Assembly (NCBI RefSeq): GCF_003583365.1
Contig: NZ_QXED01000010.1
Coordinates: 1-64,000 of the forward strand
Length of the DNA stretch: 64,000 nt
Direction: 5' to 3'
Source of the DNA: Fibrisoma montanum
Lineage (GTDB): Bacteria > Bacteroidota > Bacteroidia > Cytophagales > Spirosomataceae
Under the pieces are notes generated by a model. The model had not been told where the DNA came from. It was given only the letters and a program-made list of their open reading frames with translations, and ran no database searches. Positions 19,401 through 27,459 of the stretch are shown one piece after another. The position numbers and the translations under genes are program-made. Each line of letters opens with the position of its first letter. Position 1 is the first letter of the stretch.

Positions 19401-19493
19401 TGTATCGGTGGTAGTGGCTTGTTGGGCAACCGCTTGCCCCCAGAGTAGTGCGCTGGTGGCAAGCGTTATCAGGAAGTAGAAAGAATTCTTCAT
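16419..19493 (-). CDS. VPS10/BNR-repeat propeller exoprotein, paralog C
   Basis: About 1024 residues from MKNSFYFLITLATSALLWG (signal peptide, cleavage near AVAQQ). This start is preferred over an ATG 24 nt upstream because it gives a proper signal peptide. TWRNIGPTRGGRSLGVAG, then Asp boxes TTDGGLTW, SVDGGKTW, TTDGGTTW, STDGGKTW, SDDAGMTW and more. A charged linker KNESKKTDEEEDED splits the C-terminal beta domain. It begins 26 bp after the stop of paralog D, so the two are surely in one transcript. Its carbohydrate or peptide ligand is unknown. Confidence 0.85.
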   Translation of the reverse strand: MKNSFYFLITLATSALLWGQAVAQQATTTDTSTNRLFKGMTWRNIGPTRGGRSLGVAGSPTRKYEYYFGAVGGGLWKTTDGGLTWSPVTDGQIRSSSVGAVAVSESNPDVVYIGTGETQFRGNIMQGDGVYRSVDGGKTWKNVGLTNTQAIARVRVHPTNPNIVYVAALGHPYGPNEERGIFRTTDGGTTWKKILYKGDKAGGADLIIDRTNPNVIYASIWQVYRTPWKMWGGGGASGLFKSTDGGKTWTELTRKPGMPKGTVGKIGVSVSPADPNRVWAIVEAEDGGVYRSDDAGMTWSRVNEERKLRQRAFYYSRIYADPKDKNTVYCLNVGFYKSTDGGVKFNKAIKVPHGDNHDLWIDPTDSTRMVAANDGGGCVSVNGGKTWTDENYPTAQLYHITVTSDFPYHVAGAQQDNSTVAVPSEGWTNYLARDNSLRNKEWSYQVGGGESGYIAQDPKNPDIFYAGSQGALLTRYNRSTGQTRDIQVYPRFFSGEPASALPQRWQWTYPIVFSPKDPNRLYVCSQYVWMTTNEGQTWEKISPDLTLADTATLGKSGGVITMDMNGPEIYATVFALAPSYHDVNTIWAGSDDGLLHITRDHGKNWQRITPPDMPKHTRISIIDASRHKPGTAYVAAKRYQMDDRAPYIWKTDDYGKTWKKIITGIRSDAYVHAVREDITRPGLLYAGTEHGIWVSFNDGENWEPLRLNLPDTQIADLQVTEKDVVIGTHGRSIYVLDDVAPVREFTAGLDKEPVHFYRPYYAVRRVQNAVFQYQLAQQADSVKIEILDAAGVVIRSFTGDKPKNESKKTDEEEDEDAPPKPKKPTTAAGLNRFEWDLRYPGSTDFKGMILWGARPTNGPLALPGQYQVRLTVGGKSIMHPFEIRLDPRLNDVKLADVQEQFALAMKLRDQTSKANEAVIQIRAIKEKLTKQPDTPANRKLKEQLNTIEENLYQIRNQSGQDPLNFPIKLNNRLAALWRSVETGDAKPTDNAYKVYDELSAELTQQLTQLDSLLKTKAVKDIGME

Positions 19494-19519
19494 CGGGGAG
19501 GAGAGTTGCAGGTGCATGA

Positions 19520-22500
19520 TTAGGGAGTAATAGCTGGAATGCGCTGTTCAGTTACCATCCGATTAAATTCCGGAACCTGCTGATTGATAATCTCCTTCAA
19601 CTTGCCCAGGGCCGTATTGACCTGTTTTTCGAGAGCCTCATAAACAACGTAAGAAGCTTTGGTTGGTTTGGTCTCGGCCGAACCCACCACGCCCGCTACA
19701 CCCGACAGTTTATCGTTCAGTCGAATCGGGTAGGCCAGAGCATCTTGCATTGCCTTCGATTTAGGTTGCATCAGAGTTGATTCCAACTGATCGAGGCTTT
19801 CGAGCAGAGGCTTGGTGGCCTTCTTGAACTTCTCCGCCACAGCCGGGTCTTTTACGTCCTTTAGATACCCGTTGATCTGATTCCGAATCAGCCGAATCTG
19901 ATTGATGCCCTTGTGCGTTTCCGACAGTTTGCCATTGATTTTCATCAGCAAATCAAACTGCTCTTTGTAGTCGGCATCGGTAAGGGGTAGCCGGGGGTCT
20001 TTCAGAATGGTGATCGGTTGTTCGGCCACCAGCGAATCGCCCAGCAACAGCCGGACTTTGTACGATCCTGGCACGACTTTCGCGCCCGTTCCCCGGCCCG
20101 TCCACATGACGTTGGTGCCTTCGACGGGCGTCGCATCCGGATAGCGCATGTCCCAGACAAACGCATTCATCCCCGCCTGTGTGGGGGGCGTACCGGGCCG
20201 TCGGATGGTGATGTCCTCAAAAAATTCTTTGACAACCTTGAGCGGTTGTCCACGTCGATCTTTCGTACTCGAATAGGTGATAACTGTATCGTTTGCGCTG
20301 GTCAGAAAGACCAGCTTCAACTCCTTCGTCGGTCTGCTTTTCAGGTAATACCTAACCAGCACACCGTTTGGCGCATTTTCGCCCTGTTCCGCCACGTCGC
20401 CCGGCCCCAATACCTGGCTACCACCGTCCATCCGGAAGGCCGGTCTGGGTTTGAACAGGTGCGCTTTTTTGCCCGCCAGCGCGTCCTGCCCGTCGGCAAT
20501 TTCATGCAGGGGCGTAATATCGTCCATAATCCAGAACGAGCGGCCGTGAGTGGCCACAATCAAATCGTTCTCGCGCTTGTGAATCTGTAGGTCGCGGATG
20601 GGCGTGATGGGCAGATTCAGGTTTAATTTTTGCCACAAGGCCCCGTCGTTGAACGAAACGTATACGCCCCGTTCTGTGCCGGCATACAGCAAACCGGGTT
20701 TGTTGGGGTCTTCGCGCACGACATGGGTGTATTCATCCGCCGGAATACCCGTTGTGATGGGAGTCCAGGTTTTGCCGTAGTCCGTCGTTTTGAACAGATA
20801 CGGTTTGGTATCCCCCGACATATAGCGTTTCGCAGCCAGATAGGCCTTGCCTTTAGCATGGTCGGATGGATGCACGAGGCTCAGGATGGCCCATTCCGGC
20901 AGCATCGACGTGGGGGGCGTAATTTTCTGCCACGTTTTGGCATCGTCGCGGCTGATGTGCATCACGCCGTCGTCGGAACCGGCCCAGAAAACCCCTTTCT
21001 CCAACGGCGATTCGGCAAATGTAAATATCGTGGGGTACGTTTCGGCCCCGGTATTGTCTTTCGTGATCGGCCCGCCCGTGTCGCCTTGCGTTTTGGGGTC
21101 GTTGCGGGTCAGGTCGGGGCTGATGTCTTCCCACGAATGGCCGTAATCCATACTCCGATGCACGTACTGCGAGGTCACGTATAGAGCCTTTGGGTCATGG
21201 GGCGAAAACACAATCGGGAATGTCCACTGGAAGCGGTATTTGCGGTCGGATGAAGGCGCCCCCATGCTGTATTCGGGATAAACATTAATGCGCTGGTTCT
21301 GGTCAGTCGCCTTGTCGTAGCGCGTAATCAGCCCGTCGTAACTACCGCCGAAGGTGACGTTCGGATTGTTGGGGTCCGACGTGATATAACCCGACTCGCC
21401 CCCGGCTACCGAATACCAGGCCGAGGGTCCGATGACAAAGTCGGTCGTTCGGCTGGCGATTCTTATGGCGGAGTTATCCTGCTGGGCACCGTACAGATTA
21501 TAGGGAAAATCGTTATCGACCGAAACGTGGTAAAACTGGGCCGTGGGGATGTCTATGTCCGAAAACGTGGCTCCCCCGTTGTAAGTTATTTCGGCCCCGC
21601 CATCGTCGGCGATAATGAAATTCTGCGGGTTCTTCGGGTTCCACCAGATATCGTGCGTATCGCCGTGGTGTACATTGATGGTCTGAAAGGTTTTACCGCC
21701 ATCAAACGACTTCATTGCATTCACGTTCAGCACGATGAGGCCATTTTCGTTCTGCGGATCAGCGGCCAGCATCATATAATACCAGGGTCGCTGCCAGAGA
21801 TTTTTGTCTTCGTTGATCAGCTGCCAGCTCATCCCGGCATCATCCGAGCGGTACAGCCCGCCTTTCGCGTTTTCAATCATTGCGTACAGGCGGTTCGAGT
21901 TGGCGGGCGAGACCGCAATACCAATTTTGCCGAGCAGTCCCCGCGGCATACCGGGCCGGTAGTGGAGGGGCATCCAGGTCTCGCCCCCATCGGTCGATTT
22001 GTAGAGACCGCAGCCCGGCCCCCCGCTACTCATCATGTAGCTGTTGCGGTAGGCCTGCCAGGTAGATGCATACACAATAGACGGGTTGTTGGGGTCCAGT
22101 TCGACGACCGCTGCGCCCGTGCTGTCGTTTTTAGCCAGGATGTGTTTCCAGGTTTTGCCACCATCGGTCGTTTTGAATACGCCCCGCTCCTTGTTGGGGG
22201 CAAACGGATTGCCCAGGGCGGCCACGTAGGCGATATCGGGATTCTGGGGATGGACTTCGATATTGCCAATGGCGTCGGCCTTTTTCAGGCCCATGTGTTT
22301 CCAGGTTTTGCCCGCATCAGTTGATTTGTAAACCCCGTCGCCGTTGGAAATATTGCTGCGGATGTCGGACTCGCCCATCCCGACGTAAATCGTGTTGGGG
22401 TCCGACGGCGCAACGGTAATTGCCCCGACCGAACTGGATTTAAACGTACTGTCGGAGACGGGTGCCCAGTTGGCGCCCCCGTCGGTTGTTTTCCAGACTC

Positions 22501-22744
22501 CCCCGCCGACGGCCCCAAAGTAATAGGTGAGTGGCTGATCGGGATGCCCGGCGGCCGCCAGTGAGCGCCCGCCCCGGAATGGGCCAATATTGCGCCAACG
22601 TAACCCGTTGAATAAACTGTCAGTGGCGGTTCTGACGGAAGTCGAAACCGTCTTTGGCTTTTGTTTACGTTGGGCCAGGGCGGGTGCGGAGGACAACAGC
22701 GCCAGGGCTACCAGAGGAGTAATGAACGTAAAAATAGAACGCAT
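19520..22744 (-). CDS. VPS10/BNR-repeat propeller exoprotein, paralog D
   Basis: 1074 residues with signal peptide (ITPLVALALLSSAPALAQ). RWRNIGPFRGGRSLAAAGH opens the first propeller, followed by Asp boxes TTDGGANW, STDAGKTW, TTDGGKTW, STDGGETW, SDDAGMSW, SRDDAKTW, TTDYGKTW. ADDGGAEITYNGGATFSDI and QQDNSAIRIASR occur at the same junction as in paralogs A-C. It starts 41 bp after the PepSY gene and heads the B-C-D set, which looks like serial tandem duplication. Confidence 0.85.
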   Translation of the reverse strand: MRSIFTFITPLVALALLSSAPALAQRKQKPKTVSTSVRTATDSLFNGLRWRNIGPFRGGRSLAAAGHPDQPLTYYFGAVGGGVWKTTDGGANWAPVSDSTFKSSSVGAITVAPSDPNTIYVGMGESDIRSNISNGDGVYKSTDAGKTWKHMGLKKADAIGNIEVHPQNPDIAYVAALGNPFAPNKERGVFKTTDGGKTWKHILAKNDSTGAAVVELDPNNPSIVYASTWQAYRNSYMMSSGGPGCGLYKSTDGGETWMPLHYRPGMPRGLLGKIGIAVSPANSNRLYAMIENAKGGLYRSDDAGMSWQLINEDKNLWQRPWYYMMLAADPQNENGLIVLNVNAMKSFDGGKTFQTINVHHGDTHDIWWNPKNPQNFIIADDGGAEITYNGGATFSDIDIPTAQFYHVSVDNDFPYNLYGAQQDNSAIRIASRTTDFVIGPSAWYSVAGGESGYITSDPNNPNVTFGGSYDGLITRYDKATDQNQRINVYPEYSMGAPSSDRKYRFQWTFPIVFSPHDPKALYVTSQYVHRSMDYGHSWEDISPDLTRNDPKTQGDTGGPITKDNTGAETYPTIFTFAESPLEKGVFWAGSDDGVMHISRDDAKTWQKITPPTSMLPEWAILSLVHPSDHAKGKAYLAAKRYMSGDTKPYLFKTTDYGKTWTPITTGIPADEYTHVVREDPNKPGLLYAGTERGVYVSFNDGALWQKLNLNLPITPIRDLQIHKRENDLIVATHGRSFWIMDDITPLHEIADGQDALAGKKAHLFKPRPAFRMDGGSQVLGPGDVAEQGENAPNGVLVRYYLKSRPTKELKLVFLTSANDTVITYSSTKDRRGQPLKVVKEFFEDITIRRPGTPPTQAGMNAFVWDMRYPDATPVEGTNVMWTGRGTGAKVVPGSYKVRLLLGDSLVAEQPITILKDPRLPLTDADYKEQFDLLMKINGKLSETHKGINQIRLIRNQINGYLKDVKDPAVAEKFKKATKPLLESLDQLESTLMQPKSKAMQDALAYPIRLNDKLSGVAGVVGSAETKPTKASYVVYEALEKQVNTALGKLKEIINQQVPEFNRMVTEQRIPAITP

Positions 22745-22785
22745 AAAATGTAGGTTAAGATCAATCCCCAGGAAACACCACCATA

Positions 22786-23373
22786 CTACACGACCGCTTT
22801 GGCCGACCGGGCCTGCTTCAGTTTGCGGATTCGTTTGGGCCCATAATACAGGTAAAAGCCCGTGATGGAAAAGATTAGTAGTGAAACACCCATTATGGTT
22901 GTGAACGTTAGTTTAATGAGCTGATCGCCAGATTGAAGCAGCGAATCGAAATACGAACCATCGTGCAGATGCTCAATAAAATCGGATCGCCGACGCTCGA
23001 TATGCAGCACCTGACCCGTCGTGCAATCCAACTGAATACCCCAGTAGTGATCCTGAAACACAAATTTGACCATTCCTTTCTGCGGACGTATGTCGATCCG
23101 GTCCAGGTTAGTTGATAAGTCGGCTGATACGGAATCGCGCAGCGTACGAAACGCAATTCGTTGCAGCGAGTCAATAGGCAACCACCGTTTCGCATCGGTC
23201 GAAGCACCAGCGTACGATTTGGCTAAGAGCAATCCACCGGAATGTTTTTTCCAGCCCAGCAACAGGCCCGTTCCAGCAATCAGCGTGAAGAAAATAAACA
23301 GCGCTCCCCCTAAAGCTCCGTGAATTTTGCGATAAAAACGAAGTCGGCGGGAGCTATCTTTGATATCATTCAT
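22786..23373 (-). CDS. PepSY-associated TM helix domain protein
   Basis: 195 residues with two hydrophobic helices: FRKIHGALGGALFIFFTLIAGTGLLLGWKK-like N-terminal segment (about 14-42) and a C-terminal one, FTTIMGVSLLIFSITGFYLYY (about 158-178). Between them is a periplasmic PepSY-like part (IQLDCTTGQVLHIERR). The helix pattern R-x-x-H-x-x-x-G with W after it is that of PepSY-TM proteins linked to heme/siderophore receptors. It diverges from a TonB-dependent receptor gene 174 bp away, supporting an iron-acquisition link, and is the first gene of a run that includes paralogs D, C and B. Confidence 0.8.
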   Translation of the reverse strand: MNDIKDSSRRLRFYRKIHGALGGALFIFFTLIAGTGLLLGWKKHSGGLLLAKSYAGASTDAKRWLPIDSLQRIAFRTLRDSVSADLSTNLDRIDIRPQKGMVKFVFQDHYWGIQLDCTTGQVLHIERRRSDFIEHLHDGSYFDSLLQSGDQLIKLTFTTIMGVSLLIFSITGFYLYYGPKRIRKLKQARSAKAVV

Positions 23374-23503
23374 GAATTTATTTCTTGCGTTTTGGCTGTG
23401 TAGTCCCCGAATTCATTCGTAATATGTATTGGTGTTAAGACTCAGCTGCGAAAAAACTTTTATTTCGTGTATTATACAAAATAGTATTCAATTTTTAAGT
23501 TCA

Positions 23504-23529
23504 TTGCTGCTGAGACAACATTTAATTTG
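23504..23529 (+). promoter_or_regulatory. candidate promoter of the TonB receptor gene
   Basis: TTG at 23504-23506 and TAATTTG at 23523-23529 are spaced like the -33/-7 elements of Bacteroidota promoters, just 18 bp ahead of the ATG. The AT-rich stretch 23450-23500 upstream has imperfect TATTATAC/GTATT symmetry that could bind a regulator such as Fur, but no match to a known box can be claimed. Confidence 0.3.
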
Positions 23530-23547
23530 CCTTTTGAAGTATATTTC

Positions 23548-25953
23548 ATGAAGAAACGTATATTCCTTCTCTTTTTTATACCCGTTTGTTCCATCGCACA
23601 CGCGCAGGTGTTGACGATTAAGAGCCGGGAAGATAACCAGCCGCTCGAGGGCGTGCAGATTTCGAGCGAAGTCCCCAGGGCATCCGTCGTGACGAATGCC
23701 AGCGGAAAGGCCGATATCACGGCTTTTAAAGGGGCTGAAGCCATTCAGATTCAAAGGATTGGTTACGGGCGACAAACGGTGAGTTATGACGCATTGCTCC
23801 AGGGTGGTTTTTCCGTATCCATTCGCCCGACAACGATTTCATTAGATCAGGTTGTAGTGACGGCGAATCGCTGGAACCAGTTGAGTCGGGACGTTCCGAA
23901 TAAAATCACGACGATTTCGGCCAAAGATGTCCAGTTTCAGAATCCGCAGACGGCAGCAGACCTGCTCGGTATTTCGGGTGATGTGTTTATCCAGAAAAGT
24001 CAGCAGGGCGGAGGCAGTCCCATGATTCGGGGCTTCGCTACCAATCGCCTGCTGCTTATGGTGGATGGCGTACGGATGAACACCGCTATTTTCCGGAGTG
24101 GTAACGTACAGAATGTACTTTCGTTAGATCCATTTGCCATCGCGAATACGGAGGTTCTGTTCGGGCCAGGATCGGTAATGTACGGCAGTGATGCCATTGC
24201 CGGAGTGATGAGTTTCTTCACGCTCACCCCCAAATTAGCCACGGGAACCAAGCCATTCATTTCGGGAGGTGCAGCCGGGCGATATTCATCGGCCAACAGT
24301 GAACTAACCGGCCATGCCGACGTTAATGTTGGCTGGCAGAAATGGGCACTCACCAGTAGCGTGTCGCATAATTACTTCGGCGATCTGCGGATGGGTGCGC
24401 ACGGACCGAGTGAATACCTGCGACCGGAATACGTCGAACGGATTAACAACGAAGACCGCGTCATTCCCAACGCCGATCCGAGGGTGCAGCGGCCCAGCGG
24501 GTATTCACAGATCAATCTGATGCAAAAAATTCGGTTCAAGCCGAACGAGCGCTGGAATTTCGACTATGGATTTCACTACTCGAACACCTCCGATTACGCC
24601 CGTTATGACCGATTGCTGCGCTACCGGCGGGGACTTCCACGTTCGGCCGAATGGAACTATGGCCCTCAAACGTGGGTGATGAACAAGTTCGCAATAAACC
24701 ATACGATGTCGGGAGGCCTTTACGACCAGATGACGGTGCGACTGGCCCATCAGTTTTTCGCCGAGAGCCGCATCGACCGCGATCTGAAAACCCCCGAACG
24801 GCGAACGACGGAAGAGAATGTACAGGCGTTATCAGCTTCGGTTGACTTCGACAAACGAATGACCGACAGGCAGCGCGTGTTTTATGGTCTGGAAGCCATC
24901 TACAACGACGTTGTTTCAACGGCGACTACATTGAATATCAGCACGAACGTCGCTCAACCCGGTCCTCCACGCTACCCCCAATCGAACTGGGCATCGTATG
25001 CCGTCTATTCAACCTATCAACTCAAAGCGAGCGATCAGCTAACGGTCCAGGCGGGTGCCCGCTATAATCAGTTTGCACTGAATTCGCAGTTTGAAACCAC
25101 CTTTTACCCGTTCCCGTTCACTACCGCCCGCTTACACAACGGTGCCTTGACGGGCAGTCTGGGAGGGGTTTATAGTCCATCTGAATCCTGGGCCTTCAGC
25201 GTCAATCTGGCCACGGGTTTCCGGTCACCCAACGTCGATGATATCGGTAAGGTATTCGAGTCAACACCCGGTTCCGTGATTGTTCCCAACCCGGCTTTGA
25301 AGGCCGAATATGCTTATAATGCCGAGGTAGGCATTGCCAAAGTGATTGGCAATACGCTGAAAGTGGACCTGACGGGGTACTACACCCTACTGGACAACGC
25401 GCTCGTTCGGCGGAATTTTACCCTGAATGGCCGCGACAGCATTTTATATAATGGCGAACTAAGCCAGGTTCAGGCCATTCAAAACGCAGCGAATGCCCGG
25501 GTGTACGGCCTACAGGCGGGCATTAATTTGACCTTACCAGCTGGTTTTGGTCTGTCGTCGCAGTTCACCTACCAGAAAGGCGAAGAAGTTGTTGATGACG
25601 GTACCACCAGTCCGCTCCGCCACGCAGCTCCCTTCTTTGGCCTGACTCGGCTCAACTATACGGCTAATAAGTTTCGGGTAGAGGTTTATGGCATTTACAA
25701 CAGTCCGGTTACAAACAGCCAATTGGCGCAGGAAGAACAGGGTAAAGATTATATGTACGCGATCGATGCAAATGGAAAGCCCTACTCGCCCAGTTGGTAC
25801 ACGCTCAACCTGAAAGTTCAGTATCTGGTAACTCCTTATTTATCCATCAACGGCGGAATTGAAAACCTGACTGACCAGCGGTATCGGCCCTACAGTTCGG
25901 GCCTTGTGGCACCGGGCCAGAACTTTATGATTGCCTTGAGAGGGCGGTTTTAA
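23548..25953 (+). CDS. TonB-dependent outer membrane receptor (heme/siderophore type)
   Basis: 801 residues from MKKRIFLLFFIPVCSIAHAQ (signal peptide). This start replaces an in-frame one 21 nt upstream. Residues 20-90 form a carboxypeptidase-regulatory-like domain. The plug starts at QVVVTANRWNQLSRDVPNKI with MIRGFATNRLLLMVDGVRMN and VLFGPGSVMYGSDAIAGVMS. The barrel ends in ..GQNFMIALRGRF with the terminal Phe used for BAM insertion. The IRGF-NR-DGVRMN plug resembles hemoglobin/heme receptors. The divergent PepSY gene agrees with iron or heme uptake. The substrate is inferred, not shown. Confidence 0.87.
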   Translation: MKKRIFLLFFIPVCSIAHAQVLTIKSREDNQPLEGVQISSEVPRASVVTNASGKADITAFKGAEAIQIQRIGYGRQTVSYDALLQGGFSVSIRPTTISLDQVVVTANRWNQLSRDVPNKITTISAKDVQFQNPQTAADLLGISGDVFIQKSQQGGGSPMIRGFATNRLLLMVDGVRMNTAIFRSGNVQNVLSLDPFAIANTEVLFGPGSVMYGSDAIAGVMSFFTLTPKLATGTKPFISGGAAGRYSSANSELTGHADVNVGWQKWALTSSVSHNYFGDLRMGAHGPSEYLRPEYVERINNEDRVIPNADPRVQRPSGYSQINLMQKIRFKPNERWNFDYGFHYSNTSDYARYDRLLRYRRGLPRSAEWNYGPQTWVMNKFAINHTMSGGLYDQMTVRLAHQFFAESRIDRDLKTPERRTTEENVQALSASVDFDKRMTDRQRVFYGLEAIYNDVVSTATTLNISTNVAQPGPPRYPQSNWASYAVYSTYQLKASDQLTVQAGARYNQFALNSQFETTFYPFPFTTARLHNGALTGSLGGVYSPSESWAFSVNLATGFRSPNVDDIGKVFESTPGSVIVPNPALKAEYAYNAEVGIAKVIGNTLKVDLTGYYTLLDNALVRRNFTLNGRDSILYNGELSQVQAIQNAANARVYGLQAGINLTLPAGFGLSSQFTYQKGEEVVDDGTTSPLRHAAPFFGLTRLNYTANKFRVEVYGIYNSPVTNSQLAQEEQGKDYMYAIDANGKPYSPSWYTLNLKVQYLVTPYLSINGGIENLTDQRYRPYSSGLVAPGQNFMIALRGRF

Positions 25954-25966
25954 CGATTCGTGCGGT

Positions 25967-26170
25967 TTACTTCTTAGCAGGCTTTTTTCGGAATAAATCA
26001 TCCAGCCAGGTTTCAATCCCACTGCAACGCCCGGTTTATGCAGCGTTCTCGCAAAAGACTGAACGCGATCCGGCAGAAATACCGCGGAACGCACGCCCCC
26101 GGTACCAGCGAATCGCTGACGTCGCGAACGCTGATGATTTGAAAACCAACCCCTACAGACACATCAACAA
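25967..26170 (-). pseudogene. uncertain 3' gene remnant
   Basis: On the minus strand a coding-like tail GIETWLDDLFRKKPAKK ends at the stop 25967-25969. Just upstream, in two other frames, are RSAVFLPDRVQSFARTLHKPG and VGFQIISVRDVSDSLVPG. Joined with two frameshifts these give a continuous plausible C-terminus, but I do not recognise the family. It could be chance. It fills the gap between the TonB receptor and the RES gene. Confidence 0.25.
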
Positions 26171-26253
26171 TCAGGCAGGGATTTTAGCCGCTATGGCTGT
26201 TTGATTGCTGGCTTTAGCCCTGTGGTCCATGGTTTAGTTAATACCTGGATGCC

Positions 26254-26727
26254 TTACTTGTGCAATCGTTCATCAAATGCATGGGCAAGCACGTCAACAA
26301 TTTTCACTTGGCTCATCAACGGATGCAACGGATTAATCAGAACGTTGCGCGAGGGCGAGTCCTTTACTACCACCGAGGGTAGGGAAAAGCCTAAGGCCGG
26401 GTAGCCGGAGCTGAGCTTGGGGAGTAGGTGAAAGGGTAGGGTCTCCGGATACTTCAAGGCATTCCAACCGGTGGGTAGCTCGGCTATCAATAGTTCTTCA
26501 ATGGCGTCGGGCACCTCAATGCTGATACGTACAAAAGGAGGCAGGTCCCGGATAGGCGTGCCGTCCAGGTGAACCAGCGTTTCCAGTAACGCCAGTTCGG
26601 GCGTTGTGGAGGTATAGAGTAGCGGGGTACCGGGTGGGTTCCAGCGCCCGCCGTTAAGCCGAGCGCCCTCGCCAGTCAACACCGAATCGACAAACTGCTT
26701 TTTTTGAATCCGGTAAACTAAGGGCAT
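26254..26727 (-). CDS. RES-domain toxin
   Basis: 157 residues. YRIQKKQF, then ARLNGGRWNPPGTPLLYTST and ALLETLVHLDG carry the conserved Arg (GGRWN), Tyr (LLYTS) and Glu (LLETL) of RES toxins, which deplete NAD+ in the cell. The tail RNVLINPLHPLMSQVKIVD matches the family's SPDxN-like end. It lies 3 bp after the Xre-type antitoxin gene, the standard antitoxin-first order. Frame is intact and the product length is usual for RES. Confidence 0.9.
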   Translation of the reverse strand: MPLVYRIQKKQFVDSVLTGEGARLNGGRWNPPGTPLLYTSTTPELALLETLVHLDGTPIRDLPPFVRISIEVPDAIEELLIAELPTGWNALKYPETLPFHLLPKLSSGYPALGFSLPSVVVKDSPSRNVLINPLHPLMSQVKIVDVLAHAFDERLHK

Positions 26728-26730
26728 ACC

Positions 26731-27189
26731 TCAACTATAGACGCCATACTCAATGCGACCCAAGATCTGGTCCACCACCTGGAAGCCCGTCGCCGTATCC
26801 AGAAGTTGTAAAGGGGATTGTCCTTCTAAAATCTCCAACGGTCGGCGCAGCCAGCGGTTGAACTTACCCTGGTCTTCAAACACCCGGAGGCCATGAGTCG
26901 CCAAGGCTTTCAGCAGCAAAAGCCGTTCGGACTCAACCTTGTTCAAAGAACCACTGACTAATCGACGGGCCATCGTCCGCTCGTTCATCGAGAGCAGCGT
27001 AGCCAACTCGCGGATGGTCAACTCCAGCAAGGTGGCCAGGGCTCGCACTTCCCCATGAGCCATCCCGGATCGGGACTGGGCAATCAGCTCGAAAGGAGCG
27101 GTACGTTCAGGCAACACTCGTACTATGGGATTAGCCGCCAACAGCACCGACGATGCAGGTGGAATCTTACGGTCTGACTTTGTGTCCAT
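26731..27189 (-). CDS. Xre/MbcA/ParS-type antitoxin (DUF2384)
   Basis: 152 residues. The middle part LLELTIRELATLLSMNERTMARRL is the Xre-like helix-turn-helix. The C-terminal part (LRVFEDQGKFNRWLRRPLEI and SPLQLLDTATGFQVVDQILGRIEYGVYS) is the ParS/MbcA toxin-binding domain. It neutralises the RES toxin encoded 3 bp downstream and in this family represses its own operon. A 22-bp palindrome 16 bp before the ATG is the likely operator. Confidence 0.9.
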   Translation of the reverse strand: MDTKSDRKIPPASSVLLAANPIVRVLPERTAPFELIAQSRSGMAHGEVRALATLLELTIRELATLLSMNERTMARRLVSGSLNKVESERLLLLKALATHGLRVFEDQGKFNRWLRRPLEILEGQSPLQLLDTATGFQVVDQILGRIEYGVYS

Positions 27190-27204
27190 CCTACGGTTAA
27201 CATT

Positions 27205-27226
27205 TTGTCAGCAATATTACTGACAA
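27205..27226. promoter_or_regulatory. operator palindrome of the Xre/RES operon
   Basis: TTGTCAGCAATATTACTGAC plus AA forms a 22-bp palindrome with a single mismatched pair, centred 27 bp upstream of the antitoxin start. The position over the expected promoter fits autorepression by the antitoxin or by the toxin-antitoxin complex. Binding is inferred. Confidence 0.65.
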
Positions 27227-27459
27227 TTTACGTGAGTTTAACGCGTCAGGTTTGTAAAAAGTTTGCCCTCGTCTTGAAGGAGTAGGCGAAGACGGTTATG
27301 TGCTGCCGAAATCACTACGTTTCACCAGTACAGACCTTTAAGTGTTCTTAACGTCTGTCAACTTTCGTCCGTAGCACACGGTTGCCGTTTTTTTACCAAA
27401 TGTTAATAGTGGACCGTCTGAGCTTGAAGACCTTTGACCAAACAAACAGGCATCATGTC

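Noticed and set aside
23450-23500. possible Fur box upstream of the TonB receptor
   Set aside because: AT-rich with only partial symmetry; no sound match to a known Fur site.
26254-26404. plus-strand frame over the RES gene
   Set aside because: Shadow of the RES toxin gene on the opposite strand.
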